NCBI GenBank assembly: GCA_937890835.1
Contig: CALADF010000043.1
Location: 62,001 to 126,000, forward strand
DNA from: an uncultured bacterium
GTDB taxonomy: Bacteria; Actinomycetota; Coriobacteriia; Coriobacteriales; Eggerthellaceae
Length of the DNA: 64,000 nucleotides
Reading direction: 5' to 3'
Shown here piece after piece: positions 7,463 to 15,925 of the stretch. Under the pieces are notes generated by a model. It was given only the letters and a program-made list of their open reading frames with translations. It made no database searches and had not been told where the DNA came from. The stretch's first letter is position 1. The number at the start of each line of letters is the position of its first letter. The position numbers and the translations under genes were made by a program.

Positions 7463-10323
7463 GCGCCATGACGTCTTTCACGCTGCGCTCGCTCGTCAAA
7501 AACCGCGTCCGCACCATCGTGACCATCGCGGGCGTTGCGCTGGCGGCGGCGCTGCTCACCGCCGTGGCGGCATCGGTCACCAGCTTGAATGAGTTCCTCC
7601 TCAACGACGAGAAGGCGTCCAACGGCACGTGGACGGCGCGCAGCTGGATCGAAGACAACGCCGCCGTCGACGCCGCGCGCGCCGACGATGCAATCGAGGA
7701 CGTGCTGGTCACGCGCGATGTCGGAGCGTACGCGTTCGACGATTTCTCACGCCAAAGCTTCGGTCGCCTGCTTTCCGTCGTCAGCCTCGAGGGGGACGTC
7801 GGAAAGCTCACCGGCTTCAAGGCGAGCGAGGGACGCCTGCCCGAAACCGCCGATGAGATCATCCTGCCTAAGGCCTTCGAAGGCGAGAAGATGTTCGGCG
7901 CGGAAACGGTGAACATCGGATCGAGCGTGGAGATTCCCCTCGGACAGCGGACGGCGCATCTCATCCCGGATGCGGACCCCGCAGGTGACCCCTATGCACG
8001 ACCCGAGAGAACCGACGTGCCCGACTACCAGGTCTACAGCGGCGGCATCGACCAGAAGACGGTTCAGGACGGCGACGTCCTCAACTCCTGCGACGCGTAC
8101 CGCTCGAAAGACGAGGAGGGCGCCGTGTTCGAGGAAACCCTCGAGAACACCGCCCGGCGGACCTACACCGTGGTCGGATTTTACGAGGGAAGGAACCTCC
8201 TGACCTGGACGCCGAACGGCTACCTCGCCTTCACAGGCACCGACGACGCAGCGGCCGGCCCCGCACGCCTCTACGTGCTGACCAGCGCCTTCGGCAGCAT
8301 GGCGGATCTGGAGAATCACCTGAAGGGCGCCCTCGGCGATACCTTCCTCGACTACCACACGACGCTCTTGCGCTATGCGGGCGTCACCGACGATCGAGCG
8401 GTCTGGTCGACGCTCTACCGCTTCGCCGCCATACTCGCATCGGTCATCATGATCGCCTGCGTTTCTCTCATATACAACGCCTTCGCCATCTCGATAGCCG
8501 AGAGAACCAAGCAGTTCGGCCTGCTCTCCTCCATCGGAGCGTCGAGGCGGCAAATCCGCCGAGCCGTCGTCTTTGAAGCGGTGATCATAGCCGCGATAGG
8601 AGCGCCCGTCGGCGTCGCGGTCGGCCTCGGTGGCACCGCAGCTGTTCTCGGCGCGCTCGCGCCGTCCATCGAGAAGATCGCAGGAGCGGGCAACGACGTC
8701 GCCTTCACGCTGTTCGTCAACCCCGTATCGATTATCGTCGTGGTCGCCCTCACCCTGGTGACCGTCCTTTTGAGCGTATGGATTCCCGCGCGGCGAGCGG
8801 GTTCGGTCAGCGCCATCGAGGCCATCAAGAGCACGCGCGATACACGTGACGCCAAACCAACGCGAGCCGACAAGCGCGAGGGACGCGAACCTTGGGAGGC
8901 GCACGGTCTCGGACCCCACCGCGCTTTCGGCGTGCCCGGGCAGATCGCGCGGCTCAACCGGAAACGCGGCCGGGGGAAAGGACGGGCCGCCAGCGTATCA
9001 CTCGGCCTCGCCGTGGTGCTGCTCATCACCGCGGGAAGCGCAACCGGCTACCTATCGCTGGGAACACGCTACGTCGGGACGAACGATTACGATATAAGTA
9101 CGCAGTTCATGAGCGACGAAGGGCTGAGCGAAAGCGCATGCGACACCGTCTACGAGCGTATGGCGGGCGTCGAGGGCGTCGAGGGCGTCGGGTGGAGCAT
9201 GCGCGCCGATCTGCTGACGCGCATACCCGACACGATGGCGGGAGCCGGCGTGACCTCGGCGGACGCCGATATGCGAGGCATGCCCATCAGCCTCGAAGGC
9301 GACGCGTGGCAAACTTATCTCTCCTTCGTGTTCATCGACGATGATGCCTTCACCGACTGGGCGCGCAGCATCGGCGTCGACCCCGCCCCGTTCTTCACAG
9401 GAGATGTCGCCGGCATCGGCGTGAGGAACACGCTCGGCAACGACGGAACCACCTACCGTCACGACGAGACGTTCGCGACCACCGGCACGATGGCCGCGCT
9501 CACTCACGCCACCTACAGGGGCGGCGACTACGAGGGAGTCATCACCGACGGGCAAACCGTCCGCGCGGTCTTCTCGACGGAGAACAGCGAAGGGGTCGAG
9601 GTCGACGTAGACGCCGTCGCCGACCAGATGAGATCCGTCCGCATCGAGACGCTCGCCGACGATGGGCCCCGCCAGGCGCCCTCCGCGAGCTACCAGCCGA
9701 CCGTGGTGCTCCCGTTGAGCACGCTCGACGAGCTTGGGCTTGTCGGCGAGCTCAAGGAATGCGTCGCGCTGTACAGGGCGGACGATCACGCCTCCGCAGC
9801 CGAGCGGATGAACGAGATCGGCATGGATGCGGTTCGCGAGTTCACCACGGACTCGGGCAGCGTGTACTTCGACGTGTACGACCTTGCGGAGAGCGAGGAA
9901 GCCACGAGAACGCTCATCACGATCATCGAGATCTTCTCGGTGCTGTTCACGGGCATCCTCATGCTCATCGCGCTTGCCAACGTGTTCAACACCGTCACCA
10001 ACGGCCTCATCTTGCGCAAGCGGGAGTTCGCCGTGATGAAGTCGATCGGCATGGGCGAGCGCGACTTCCGCAAGATGATCGTCTGCGAGTGCATCGGGTT
10101 CGGCGTTCGAGGCCTCGTCCCCGGCATCGTTATCGCCGCAGGCGTATCGTATTTGCTCTACCGTTCGCTCGGCGGCACCATCGAAGGACTCGCCTTCACG
10201 TTGCCGTGGGGCCACATCGCCTTCGCGGTCGCGATGGTGGTGGTCGCGATGGCGGCGAGCGTGATATACGGGCTGCATCGCTGTCGCACCGACAGCATCG
10301 TCGAAGCGCTGAAGGCCGAATAG
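7459..10323 (+). CDS. Large FtsX-like ABC permease with duplicated permease module
   Basis: The protein has 954 residues. One transmembrane helix near residues 15-35 is followed by a large outside domain (about 40-315), three helices (about 320-440, with LLSSIGASRRQIRRAVVFE between) and a charged linker of about 50 residues. A second single helix (ASVSLGLAVVLLITAGSATGYL), a second outside domain and three final helices (with FAVMKSIGMGERDFRKMIV) complete it. This 1+3 / 1+3 layout is two FtsX half-units in one chain. It ends in SIVEALKAE, a common cytoplasmic tail of these permeases. It pairs with the overlapping upstream ATPase. The substrate is unknown, and no two-component genes accompany it, unlike Bce-type modules. 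Confidence 0.85.
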   Translation: MSAMTSFTLRSLVKNRVRTIVTIAGVALAAALLTAVAASVTSLNEFLLNDEKASNGTWTARSWIEDNAAVDAARADDAIEDVLVTRDVGAYAFDDFSRQSFGRLLSVVSLEGDVGKLTGFKASEGRLPETADEIILPKAFEGEKMFGAETVNIGSSVEIPLGQRTAHLIPDADPAGDPYARPERTDVPDYQVYSGGIDQKTVQDGDVLNSCDAYRSKDEEGAVFEETLENTARRTYTVVGFYEGRNLLTWTPNGYLAFTGTDDAAAGPARLYVLTSAFGSMADLENHLKGALGDTFLDYHTTLLRYAGVTDDRAVWSTLYRFAAILASVIMIACVSLIYNAFAISIAERTKQFGLLSSIGASRRQIRRAVVFEAVIIAAIGAPVGVAVGLGGTAAVLGALAPSIEKIAGAGNDVAFTLFVNPVSIIVVVALTLVTVLLSVWIPARRAGSVSAIEAIKSTRDTRDAKPTRADKREGREPWEAHGLGPHRAFGVPGQIARLNRKRGRGKGRAASVSLGLAVVLLITAGSATGYLSLGTRYVGTNDYDISTQFMSDEGLSESACDTVYERMAGVEGVEGVGWSMRADLLTRIPDTMAGAGVTSADADMRGMPISLEGDAWQTYLSFVFIDDDAFTDWARSIGVDPAPFFTGDVAGIGVRNTLGNDGTTYRHDETFATTGTMAALTHATYRGGDYEGVITDGQTVRAVFSTENSEGVEVDVDAVADQMRSVRIETLADDGPRQAPSASYQPTVVLPLSTLDELGLVGELKECVALYRADDHASAAERMNEIGMDAVREFTTDSGSVYFDVYDLAESEEATRTLITIIEIFSVLFTGILMLIALANVFNTVTNGLILRKREFAVMKSIGMGERDFRKMIVCECIGFGVRGLVPGIVIAAGVSYLLYRSLGGTIEGLAFTLPWGHIAFAVAMVVVAMAASVIYGLHRCRTDSIVEALKAE

Positions 10324-10440
10324 CGACGGACGGTGCGGCCGGACAGCGAGAGAACTCGGTCCACCCCGCGAGCCGAGAGCCCTCGTCCATGTTGCAGCGG
10401 GCGCTCACGTCCATTGACGGGGCGTCCGTTCCCCTGTTTT

Positions 10441-10521
10441 TCGACCATCTACACGAAACCTTCGCTAGAATGTTACAGATTTCGCATTTGACGGCTCCAT
10501 GCACGATCTATGGGGCCGTCA
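10441..10521 (+). promoter_or_regulatory. Possible promoter and 5'-leader hairpin of the symporter gene
   Basis: A -10-like TAGAAT (10466-10471) lies 19 bp from a weak -35 (TCGACC, 10441-10446). The presumed leader then folds a 10-bp hairpin (TGACGGCTCC, 10489-10498, with GGGGCCGTCA, 10512-10521, one G-U pair). No U-tract follows. It lies 41 bp before the symporter start. Confidence 0.35.
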
Positions 10522-10562
10522 ACTTGCCTAGAGGGACATACCGCACAGGGGGAAAGAAGGAT

Positions 10563-12017
10563 ATGACGGAGCAAAGTCAACCAAGCACCGCACCGAGCGC
10601 GAGCTCGACGGCGAACAAACGCGAGCATTTCGCCTCGCGTCTCGGATTCATTCTCATCAGCGCAGGCTGCGCGATCGGCCTGGGCAACGTATGGCGATTC
10701 CCCTACATCACCGGCGAATACGGCGGCGCGGCCTTCGTTCTCCTTTACTTGGTGTTCCTCGTCATTCTCGGCCTGCCCGTCATGGTCATGGAGTTCGCGG
10801 TGGGACGCGCGAGTCAGAAAAGCTCCGCCCAGGCGTTCGACGTGCTGCAGCCGTCGCGAAAATGGCATTGGTTCAGTTGGTGGGGATACATCGGGTGCAT
10901 GATCCTCATGATGTTCTACACGACGGTCTGCGGCTGGATGCTCTCCTACATCCCGAAAATGGCTTCGGGCATCTTCACCAACGCCGATGCCTCGGTGACG
11001 GGTGCCGTGTTCAACAACATGCTCGCGAATCCCGTGGAGCTCATCGGCTGGATGCTCGTCGCCGTGCTCATCGGCTTCGCTGTCTGCAGCCTCGGACTGC
11101 AAAAAGGCGTCGAGCGCATCACGAAGTTCATGATGGCGACGCTCTTTCTCGTTATGATCGCGCTCTGCATTCGCGCGGTCACGCTGCCCGGCGCCGGCGA
11201 GGGTATCGCGTTTTACCTCGTCCCCGACTTCTCACGCTTGTTCGCAGGCAGCACGCCCGCCGAGCAGATGGCGACATTCGGCAACGCCGTTTACGCTGCC
11301 ATGGGGCAGGCGTTCTTCTCTCTTTCGCTCGGTATCGCGGCCATGGAGATCTTCGGCAGCTACATCGGAAAGGAGCGCTCGTTGACGGGCGAGGCCATCT
11401 CCGTGACGGCGCTGAACACCGTTGTCGCCATACTCGCGGGACTCATCATCTTCCCCGCCTGCTTCGCCTACGGCGTCAGCCCCGATCAGGGCCCCTCGCT
11501 CGTGTTCGTCACGCTTCCGGTCGTCTTCGGGGAGATGCCGCTCGGCAACGTTTGGGGCGCGCTGTTCTTCGTCTTCATGTCGTTCGCGGCGCTCTCGACG
11601 GTGATCGCGGTGTTCGAGAACCTCATAAGCTTCTCCATGGACAAATGGGGCATGTCACGCAAACGCGCGGTCGCCCTCAACGGCGTGCTCGTGCTCGTGC
11701 TGTCGCTGCCTTGCGCACTCGGTTTCAACATCCTCTCGGGCGTCGCCATACCCGGCATCGGCGACATCCAATCCATCGAGGACTTCATCGTGTCCAACAA
11801 CATGCTTCCTCTCGGCAGCCTCATCTTCCTGCTCTTCTGCGTGACGAAACGCGGGTGGGGCTGGGAGAACTTCCTCGCCGAAGCCGACGCGGGCCAAGGC
11901 GTGAAATTCCCCGCATGGTCGAAACCGTGGCTCAAATACGGGGTTCCGGTGCTCATCATCGTCATCTTCATCATGGGGTACGCCCCGAAAGTCGCGCTCT
12001 GGCTCGGCATGGCGTAA
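10563..12017 (+). CDS. Sodium:neurotransmitter symporter (SNF/NSS) family transporter
   Basis: This 484-residue protein has about 11-12 transmembrane helices. The family signature in helix 1 is clear (SAGCAIGLGNVWRFPYITGEYGG), followed by GLPVMVMEFAVGRASQ. Later helices carry GNAVYAAMGQAFFSLSLGIAAM and FFVFMSFAALSTVIAVFENL. These LeuT-fold proteins import amino acids with sodium; the exact substrate is not readable. The N-terminal 25 residues are Ser/Thr-rich. The frame is open far upstream, but the AAGAAGGA just before the ATG at 10563 and homology fix this start. No neighbour suggests a pathway. Confidence 0.88.
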   Translation: MTEQSQPSTAPSASSTANKREHFASRLGFILISAGCAIGLGNVWRFPYITGEYGGAAFVLLYLVFLVILGLPVMVMEFAVGRASQKSSAQAFDVLQPSRKWHWFSWWGYIGCMILMMFYTTVCGWMLSYIPKMASGIFTNADASVTGAVFNNMLANPVELIGWMLVAVLIGFAVCSLGLQKGVERITKFMMATLFLVMIALCIRAVTLPGAGEGIAFYLVPDFSRLFAGSTPAEQMATFGNAVYAAMGQAFFSLSLGIAAMEIFGSYIGKERSLTGEAISVTALNTVVAILAGLIIFPACFAYGVSPDQGPSLVFVTLPVVFGEMPLGNVWGALFFVFMSFAALSTVIAVFENLISFSMDKWGMSRKRAVALNGVLVLVLSLPCALGFNILSGVAIPGIGDIQSIEDFIVSNNMLPLGSLIFLLFCVTKRGWGWENFLAEADAGQGVKFPAWSKPWLKYGVPVLIIVIFIMGYAPKVALWLGMA

Positions 12018-12208
12018 CGCAACCCGTAAAACTTGCAGCCGAGCGACGTTCGCGGCTTTTGCAACTTACCGCCCTGAACGCTTCGACGTCTGTGAAAGCA
12101 CCGGGATCGCCCTTAGCGCCTCCTCAGATGAAAACCGAGTCTGGATCGCACTAACGAAATGAGGCGACCCCGCTTCTCTCGACGAGACGATGGGGTCGCC
12201 TCATTTCG
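12018..12208 (+). terminator. 17-bp perfect hairpin downstream of the symporter gene
   Basis: Within 12018-12552 (no gene seen) a perfect 17-bp inverted repeat lies at 12155-12171 / 12192-12208. The arms start CGAAATGAGG and end CCTCATTTCG. The 20-base loop contains a small TCTC-GAC-GAGA dyad. No U-tract follows the right arm. It could terminate the symporter transcript in either direction, or be a processed or protein-bound structure. Confidence 0.5.
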
Positions 12209-12552
12209 TGGAGATTAGCTGCAGAAAGCGCGGTTTATCCCTTGTTCAGCCGCCTCACCCACGCCAATTAGGGATAATATACGCTTGCTTTTCGCGAAAT
12301 TCTTCTCTGTTTCTTCGTGCTCTGCGATCAACCTCGACTTCTCGATCGCCGCTTGCCTACAGATTTCAGAAAGCGGCTCGGGTTAAGCGAAGCACACCGC
12401 AAGGGGCGGGTGCGGCGGCGCTCGCGCCGCTTTCAAGCATAAGCGCGAAAAACCAACATGACGTTTGAATTCGACCGACGCCTTGCGCCAGGTCGGTTTG
12501 CGGGCGAACACGCCCGGGTAGTCATGCGCGCACGATAAAGAAACGGAGCATC
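12209..12552 (+). promoter_or_regulatory. Promoter and long structured 5' leader of the DEAD-box helicase gene
   Basis: No convincing gene is seen here. A -10-like GATAATAT lies at 12273-12280, which would give a leader of about 265 bases. Three hairpins precede the helicase: GCGGCG-N7-CGCCGC (12412-12430), ACCGAC-N12-GTCGGT (12474-12497) and CGGGCG-AACA-CGCCCG (12501-12516). Long structured leaders are known for cold-inducible RNA helicase genes; that role here is inferred. Confidence 0.35.
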
Positions 12553-14187
12553 ATGACTCAATTCAGCGATCTCGGTCTGTCCAGCGACGCCCTCAAGGCG
12601 GTCGTCAAGCTCGGGTACGAGGATCCGACCCCCGTTCAGGAGCAGGCCATCCCCGTCGTGCTCGAAGGACGCGATCTCATCGCCGCGGCAAGCACCGGCA
12701 CGGGCAAAACGGCCGCGTTCCTCCTTCCCCTGCTGAGCAAGCTCGAGCGCGCGGGACGCGGCAAGAGAAACCCCCGCGTCCTCGTCGTCACGCCGACGCG
12801 CGAGCTCGCGCAGCAGATCGCCTTCACGTGCATTAAAATCGCCCGCGCGACCGGGCATTACGCGACCACGGTATACGGCGGAACCCCCTACGGTCCGCAG
12901 ATCAAAGAGCTTCGCGGCGGCACCGACATTCTCATCGCAACGCCCGGGCGTCTGAACGACCTCATGAAACGCGACGTGGTCAAGCTCTCCTCCATCGAGG
13001 CGCTCGTCCTCGACGAAGCCGACCGCATGCTCGACATGGGATTCCTTCCCGATGTCACGACCATCGTCGAAGCGCTTCCCGAGCAGCGTCAGACGCTCTT
13101 GTTCTCGGCGACTATCGACCAGTCGATCGAGAAGAACCTCGGCTCGCTCCTGAAGGATCCTGAGATCGTGCAGATCGCGCACAAGGGCGAGACGGCGGAG
13201 ACGGTCGAGCAGTTTATCATGCCCATCGCGCACCGCGACAAATTCGATCTCCTCAAGGCGGTTCTCGAGGAGAAGGGTCATGAACGCGTGATCATCTTCG
13301 CCCGCACTAAGAACCGTACCGAAGAATGCGCAGATGCGCTCGTCGAGGCCGGCTACAGCGCCGAATCGATCCATTCCGATAAAACCCAGGGTCGCCGCCG
13401 TCGCGCGCTCGAGAACTTCCGCCGCGGACGCACCGACATCCTCGTAGCCACCGACGTCCTCGCGCGCGGCATCGACGTCACCGGGGTCGATCATGTCATC
13501 AACTACGACCTTCCCGACATGGCCGAGGACTACGTGCACCGCATCGGACGCACGGGGCGCGCAGGCGAGCAAGGCTACGCCATCTCCTTCGTCAGCCCGA
13601 ACTCGCGTAAGCTCCTGAAAGAGATCGAGGAGCTGATCGGTCGTGAGATCCCGGTTATGACGCTTGAAACCTACGAGATCAACCCCGACCTTCTGAAGAA
13701 GGGCGCCAAAAAACGGCGCGAGAGCGAGAAGAAGCGCGACAAGCACAGCGACGACCGTGCCGCGCGTTACAAGCAGCGTCGCGAAGACGAGCACAAGGAG
13801 CGAAAGCACCGCAAGGGCGAGAAGAAGCATCGTGACGACAAGCACGGAGGACCCGGGCGCGAAACGCCGAAGGGCGGCGAAGATCGCAAGCACCAGGGCA
13901 AGCGTCGTGACGCGAACATGCGCTTCGATGACCGAAAGAGCGGCAAGCGCGGCTTCGAGCGCCACGACGGCGGCGAGCGTCGAGAGCGCGATGGAAAAAG
14001 ATCCGGCAAAGGCTCCGCTAAAACCTCGTATCGCTCCAAGCACGGCGCGGATCATCGCGGTCGCAAGGCATCCGGCAACGATGCCTACGCAGCCAAAGGC
14101 CGCAAAAACGCCAAAAGCTCCAAGCCTCGCAGCGCGAAGGTGAACGACGTCCGCGCCTTCGGCGAACGCAAGATGCGCGAAAAATAA
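12553..14187 (+). CDS. DEAD-box ATP-dependent RNA helicase with long basic tail
   Basis: This 544-residue RNA helicase has the Q-motif near residues 4-30, motif I ASTGTGKT (46-53), Ia PTREL (81-85), motif II DEAD (154-157), motif III SAT, motif IV IIFARTK, motif V VATDVLARGID and motif VI HRIGRTGRAG. The two RecA domains end near residue 380. The remaining 160 residues are Lys/Arg/Glu/His-rich and low-complexity (repeated KHRKGEKKHRDDKHGG-like runs), a likely disordered RNA-binding tail as in RhlE/CsdA-like enzymes of actinobacteria. It probably unwinds rRNA or mRNA during ribosome assembly or cold stress. The start follows an ACGGAG motif, and a strong terminator closes the unit. Confidence 0.92.
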   Translation: MTQFSDLGLSSDALKAVVKLGYEDPTPVQEQAIPVVLEGRDLIAAASTGTGKTAAFLLPLLSKLERAGRGKRNPRVLVVTPTRELAQQIAFTCIKIARATGHYATTVYGGTPYGPQIKELRGGTDILIATPGRLNDLMKRDVVKLSSIEALVLDEADRMLDMGFLPDVTTIVEALPEQRQTLLFSATIDQSIEKNLGSLLKDPEIVQIAHKGETAETVEQFIMPIAHRDKFDLLKAVLEEKGHERVIIFARTKNRTEECADALVEAGYSAESIHSDKTQGRRRRALENFRRGRTDILVATDVLARGIDVTGVDHVINYDLPDMAEDYVHRIGRTGRAGEQGYAISFVSPNSRKLLKEIEELIGREIPVMTLETYEINPDLLKKGAKKRRESEKKRDKHSDDRAARYKQRREDEHKERKHRKGEKKHRDDKHGGPGRETPKGGEDRKHQGKRRDANMRFDDRKSGKRGFERHDGGERRERDGKRSGKGSAKTSYRSKHGADHRGRKASGNDAYAAKGRKNAKSSKPRSAKVNDVRAFGERKMREK

Positions 14188-14204
14188 ACAGTCCTCCTTT
14201 TAAC

Positions 14205-14246
14205 GCTTCCCGATGAAAACCATACGTCATCGGGAAGCTGCGTTTT
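14205..14246 (+). terminator. Terminator of the DEAD-box helicase gene
   Basis: A 12-bp stem (GCTTCCCGATGA, 14205-14216; TCATCGGGAAGC, 14227-14238) with a 10-base loop is followed by TGCGTTTTT, starting 17 bp after the stop codon. Confidence 0.85.
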
Positions 14247-14311
14247 TCCCGTAGATGCTCGCTTCAACGCTACCGAACGAAGTATCATCGAAGTCAAGAA
14301 GGGAGCATCGT

Positions 14312-14641
14312 ATGAGATCGTCTCACGCTAACGACATTGCCGAAAACGCTATCGGAACGGCGGTCAACGTCGGCAAAACCGCCGTCGCACTGGCGGGAAT
14401 AGGAAGATCGGCCGCAGAGCGCATCGGAGAGGACGCGCTGCCCCAGCTGGCGAGCGCCGGCCGCGCAGCGCTCGACTCCAAGGCAGGAGGGGCGGCGCAA
14501 ATCGTCGCAGGCGGCGCCATCGCCGCCGTCGGCGTACCCCTGCTCATCCTCCCCGGACCCGGAATCGCCGTTATAGCAGGCGGCGCCGCGCTTGCGGCTC
14601 GCGGAGCCAAGAAGACGTTCGGAAAGAGAAGAGACGCCTAA
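14312..14641 (+). CDS. Small PGPGW-like membrane protein
   Basis: The 109-residue protein has an Ala/Gly-rich amphipathic N-terminal half and one hydrophobic hairpin near residues 62-100. This reads IVAGGAIAAVGVPLLILPGPG, then IAVIAGGAALAARGAKK. The LPGPG turn between two hydrophobic stretches matches the PGPGW putative transmembrane family, although the usual Trp after the motif is missing. Function is unknown. The start is chosen at the ATG preceded by AAGGGAG (14298-14304); the frame is open from 14255, but without a ribosome site. Confidence 0.6.
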   Translation: MRSSHANDIAENAIGTAVNVGKTAVALAGIGRSAAERIGEDALPQLASAGRAALDSKAGGAAQIVAGGAIAAVGVPLLILPGPGIAVIAGGAALAARGAKKTFGKRRDA

Positions 14642-14658
14642 GCGTTGCCGAAATTACC

Positions 14659-14688
14659 GCTCGGTGTCCCCCTCGTGGAACACCGAGC
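14659..14688 (+). terminator. Hairpin between the PGPGW-like gene and sbcD
   Basis: A perfect 9-bp stem (GCTCGGTGT, 14659-14667; ACACCGAGC, 14680-14688) has a 12-base loop and lies 18 bp after the small gene. No U-tract follows, so termination would be weak or factor-dependent. Confidence 0.4.
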
Positions 14689-14743
14689 GCACATCTCAGG
14701 CGCTATCATGGGTCCCGAGCAAAATCACACTTCGGGAGAGCCC

Positions 14744-15925
14744 ATGAAATTCCTGCATCTCGCCGATCTACACATCGGCAAAAACCTCAACGGTTATTCG
14801 CTGATCGACGACCAGCGCCATGCGCTGCGCTTCGTCATCGATCAGGCCATCAAGCTGAACGTCGACGCCCTCGTTCTCGCCGGCGACTTGTACGACAAGA
14901 CAACGCCATCCGCAGAGGCCACCGCCCTTCTCGATTGGTTCTTCACCGGGTGCGCGGAAAACAACCTGAGAGTACTGGCAACTCCGGGCAACCACGACTC
15001 CGCCGAGCGCGTCGGATACGCAAAGCATCTGCTCGCGCGCGAGAAGATTCACCTTGCGGGCGTCTACAACGGAGCCATCGAGAAAGTCGACCTCGAAGAC
15101 GACTTCGGCCCCATCACCTTCTGGCTCGTCCCCTTCCTGAAACCGGCGCACGTTCGCCCTTACCATCCCGAAGCCGATATCGCCCAGGATTACACCGCCG
15201 CATTGGAAGCGGCCCTCTCCGACATCGACCTCGACCCGCGCGCCCGCAACGTGTGCATCGCGCATCAATTCGTCACCGCAGGAGGCAAAGCCCCCGAGCG
15301 CTGCGATTCCGAAATCAACGTCGGGGGGCTCGACAACGTCGACTCCCATGTGTTCGATCAATTCGACTACGTGGCACTCGGGCACATACACCGTCCCCAG
15401 CAAGTCGGAAGGCAAACCGTTCGTTACGCGGGTTCTCCGCTCAAATACTCGCTGTCCGAGGCCAATCATGTGAAGTCCGCCGTGCTCGTCGAATTGCTTG
15501 AGAAAGCATCGGATGCGAGCCCGGGGACATGTGCGACCATTGAACTTCTCCCCATAGAGCCTTTGCACGATCTTCGATCGATACGCGGCCCCCTCGACGC
15601 GATCACATCGCCCGAGGTAGTCGCCGAGGGTGATCCCGACGACTACCTCGGCATCACCCTCACCGATGAAGAACCTGCGCTCGATGCGCTCGCGCGCATC
15701 AGATCCACTTACTCGCGCGTTCTCTCGGTCGACTTCGACAACAGCCGTACACGTGTCGCGAGCGCTCAGTCCTCGCTATCGCACGAAATCGAAAGCTTCG
15801 ATCCGTTTGAGCTGTTCGGCCGCTTTTACAAGGAGCAAAACGGAGCCGAGCTCACCGATAAGCAACGCGACCTCGTGAGATCGATGCTGCAAACCGCTCA
15901 CGTCATGGAAGGAGGGGCACGATGA
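14744..15925 (+). CDS. sbcD: Nuclease SbcCD subunit D
   Basis: The 393-residue Mre11-type nuclease shows the phosphoesterase motifs HLADLHIGK (D-x-H at 8-10 region), LAGDLYDKT, TPGNHDS, CIAHQF and ALGHIHRPQ. With SbcC it cuts hairpins and blocked DNA ends during repair and replication. Its length matches E. coli SbcD (about 400). The ATG at 14744 follows GGGAG (14734-14738) by five bases and gives the canonical MKFLHLADLHIGKNL start; an in-frame ATG at 14708 lacks such support. It overlaps sbcC by four bases (ATGA), a tight operon. Confidence 0.95.
   Translation: MKFLHLADLHIGKNLNGYSLIDDQRHALRFVIDQAIKLNVDALVLAGDLYDKTTPSAEATALLDWFFTGCAENNLRVLATPGNHDSAERVGYAKHLLAREKIHLAGVYNGAIEKVDLEDDFGPITFWLVPFLKPAHVRPYHPEADIAQDYTAALEAALSDIDLDPRARNVCIAHQFVTAGGKAPERCDSEINVGGLDNVDSHVFDQFDYVALGHIHRPQQVGRQTVRYAGSPLKYSLSEANHVKSAVLVELLEKASDASPGTCATIELLPIEPLHDLRSIRGPLDAITSPEVVAEGDPDDYLGITLTDEEPALDALARIRSTYSRVLSVDFDNSRTRVASAQSSLSHEIESFDPFELFGRFYKEQNGAELTDKQRDLVRSMLQTAHVMEGGAR

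Noticed and set aside
12190..12468. 92-codon + strand frame in the symporter-helicase gap
   Set aside because: It starts inside the 17-bp hairpin arm, has no ribosome site, and the peptide is basic and Ser-rich without protein-like pattern; the region fits a helicase leader better.
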